From: Collinsella aerofaciens ATCC 25986
GTDB lineage: Bacteria; Actinomycetota; Coriobacteriia; Coriobacteriales; Coriobacteriaceae
Assembly (NCBI RefSeq): GCF_010509075.1
Contig: NZ_CP048433.1
Coordinates: 2,170,001-2,234,000 of the forward strand
Reading direction: 5' to 3'
DNA length: 64,000 nt
The notes beneath the pieces were generated by a model, which saw only the letters and a program-made list of their open reading frames with translations, did no database searches and was not told the origin of the DNA. A program made the position numbers and the translations under genes. Position 1 is the stretch's first letter. The number at the start of each line of letters is the position of its first letter. Below, piece after piece: positions 62,880-64,000 of the stretch.

Positions 62880-64000
62880 ATGGGACGTTTTACCAATCCT
62901 CGCGATCTGTACTTTGGTGAGGGCGCTCGCCACGAGGTGAAGAACCTCAAGGGCAAGAAGGCCATCATCGTTTCTGGCGGCAGCTCTATGCGCCGCGGCG
63001 GGTTCCTGCAGGACGTCGAGAACGACCTTAAGGAAGGCGGCTTCGAGGTCAAGCTGTTCGAGGGCGTCGAGTCCGACCCGTCCATCGAGACGGTCATGAA
63101 GGGCGCCGAGGCCATGCGCGAGTTCGAGCCCGACTGGATTATCGCCATCGGTGGCGGCTCGCCCATCGATGCCGCTAAGGCCATGTGGGTCTTCTACGAG
63201 TATCCCGAGGAGTCCTTCGACAACATCATCCAGCCGTTCAGCTTCCCCGAGCTGCGTCAGAAGGCTCATTTCTGCGCCATCTCCTCTACCTCCGGCACCG
63301 CTACCGAGGTCACCGCGTTCTCCGTCATTACCGACTACGCCAAGGGCATCAAGTACCCGCTGGCCGACTTCAACATCACCCCTGATGTCGCCATCGTCGA
63401 CCCCGAGCTCACCTACACCATGCCCGCCAAGCTGTGCGCACACACCGGCATGGATGCTCTGACCCACTGCATGGAGGCTTACGTTTCCACTTGTGCTTCC
63501 ATGTTCACCGACGCCAACGCTCTGCACGGCATCCGCGAGATCGTCGAGTGGCTGCCCAAGTCCTATGCTGGCGACCATGAGGCCCGTCAGCACATGCACG
63601 AGGCTCAGTGCATCGCCGGTATCGCCTTCTCCTCGGGCCTGCTGGGCATCGTTCACTCCATGGCTCACAAGACCGGTGCGGCCTTTGAGAACGGCCACAT
63701 CATCCACGGTGCTGCTAACGCCATGTACCTGGGCAAGGTCATCCAGTGGAACTCCAAGGATCCCCGTGCTGCCGAGCGTTACGCTTACGTGGCCAAGGAG
63801 ATCCTGCACCTTCCCGGCGAGACCAACGAGGAGCTCATCGCTGCGCTCGTCCAGAAGATCCGCGACCTCAACGACCAGCTCAACATTCCGCAGTCCATCA
63901 AGGATTACGCGAATGGTGGCGTGAAGGTCGACGCCGAGAACCCGCAGATGGTTTCCGAGGAGGAGTTCCTCGCCAAGCTGCCCGAGATCGCCGCGAACGC
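62880..64000 (+). CDS. Iron-containing alcohol dehydrogenase, 3' end beyond window
   Basis: The frame runs from ATG 62880, behind GGAGGC, and is still open at the window end (about 373 residues seen). Family motifs are IIAIGGGSPIDAAKAMW (nucleotide binding), STSGTATEVTAF, GMDALTHCMEAYVS and the metal-binding His-rich stretch GIVHSMAHKTGAAFENGHIIHGAAN. It is a group III dehydrogenase, probably converting aldehydes and alcohols such as ethanol in fermentation. The opening MGRFTNPRDLYFGEG matches short-type members. Long opposite-strand frames are shadows. Confidence 0.93.
   Translation, partial: MGRFTNPRDLYFGEGARHEVKNLKGKKAIIVSGGSSMRRGGFLQDVENDLKEGGFEVKLFEGVESDPSIETVMKGAEAMREFEPDWIIAIGGGSPIDAAKAMWVFYEYPEESFDNIIQPFSFPELRQKAHFCAISSTSGTATEVTAFSVITDYAKGIKYPLADFNITPDVAIVDPELTYTMPAKLCAHTGMDALTHCMEAYVSTCASMFTDANALHGIREIVEWLPKSYAGDHEARQHMHEAQCIAGIAFSSGLLGIVHSMAHKTGAAFENGHIIHGAANAMYLGKVIQWNSKDPRAAERYAYVAKEILHLPGETNEELIAALVQKIRDLNDQLNIPQSIKDYANGGVKVDAENPQMVSEEEFLAKLPEIAAN

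Noticed and set aside
62673-63809. Minus-strand frame opposite the alcohol dehydrogenase
   Set aside because: The plus strand has the iron-ADH motifs and a good start. The minus frame has none.

Overview
The window looks like chromosomal DNA from a Gram-positive, high-GC gut actinobacterium of the class Coriobacteriia, most likely Collinsella or a close relative. This is an inference from gene content and style, not from a database search. The supporting signs are strong GC bias at third codon positions, G-rich ribosome binding sites, gatCAB amidotransferase, a type III glutamine synthetase, a fused MurT-GatD enzyme, LPxTG-type pili with a class C sortase, and the repeat families described below.

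Layout. 1-1.4 kb: a Phd-type antitoxin with a PIN toxin, followed by the decayed remains of a second toxin-antitoxin pair, flanked by two copies of a short gene remnant. 1.4-6.8 kb: a MATE efflux pump divergent from a heterodimeric ABC exporter pair. 6.8-10.6 kb: a Vsr/DUF559-like nuclease gene bracketed by two copies of a 65-bp palindromic element, then moaA and a moaC-mobB fusion for molybdenum cofactor. 10.75-12.26 kb: a complete IS256-family element with inverted ends and an 8-bp target duplication, inserted inside another copy of the palindromic element. 12.4-13.3 kb: a HAD phosphatase. 13.3-24.8 kb: a pilus island with three cell-wall-anchored subunits, two tandem LexA-box-controlled small membrane peptides, an AbiE-type toxin-antitoxin pair, and a class C sortase. 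25.1-28.6 kb: gatCAB. 28.8-33.5 kb: an AraC regulator divergent from a second ABC pair. 33.7-36.1 kb: a small membrane-associated protein and a P1B-type metal ATPase. 36.2-37.1 kb: a RelB-like antitoxin with a PIN toxin. 37.8-38.2 kb: tmRNA, followed by a repeat-rich stretch to 39.0 kb. 39.0-44.0 kb: a patatin lipase, ribosomal proteins L13 and S9, glmM, a glucose-type PTS EIIA and nagB, so amino-sugar entry and cell-wall precursor supply are close together. 44.4-47.4 kb: a large AfsR/SARP-type regulator. 47.5-54.8 kb, minus strand: YhbY, a methyltransferase, a UPF0210 protein, and a metF / MetH-activation / metH operon. 55.3-57.3 kb: glutamine synthetase III. 57.4-57.9 kb: tRNA-Glu with 188-bp repeats at its 3' side. 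58.0-62.4 kb, minus strand: MurT-GatD and two TPR-like proteins. 62.9 kb to the end: a truncated iron-type alcohol dehydrogenase.

The most unusual content is in the non-coding DNA. There is a palindromic element flanking a nuclease gene and targeted by an IS. There are two copies of a perfectly base-paired long inverted repeat whose stems differ in sequence while the core is conserved. There are repeats at the 3' ends of both tmRNA and tRNA-Glu that share one architecture (terminator, inverted T-arm, an AAACGC/GCGTTT hairpin, and a direct copy of the acceptor-side sequence). There is also a 62-bp-period hairpin array. The tandem LexA-box peptides in the pilus island are the best candidate for an undescribed protein system.
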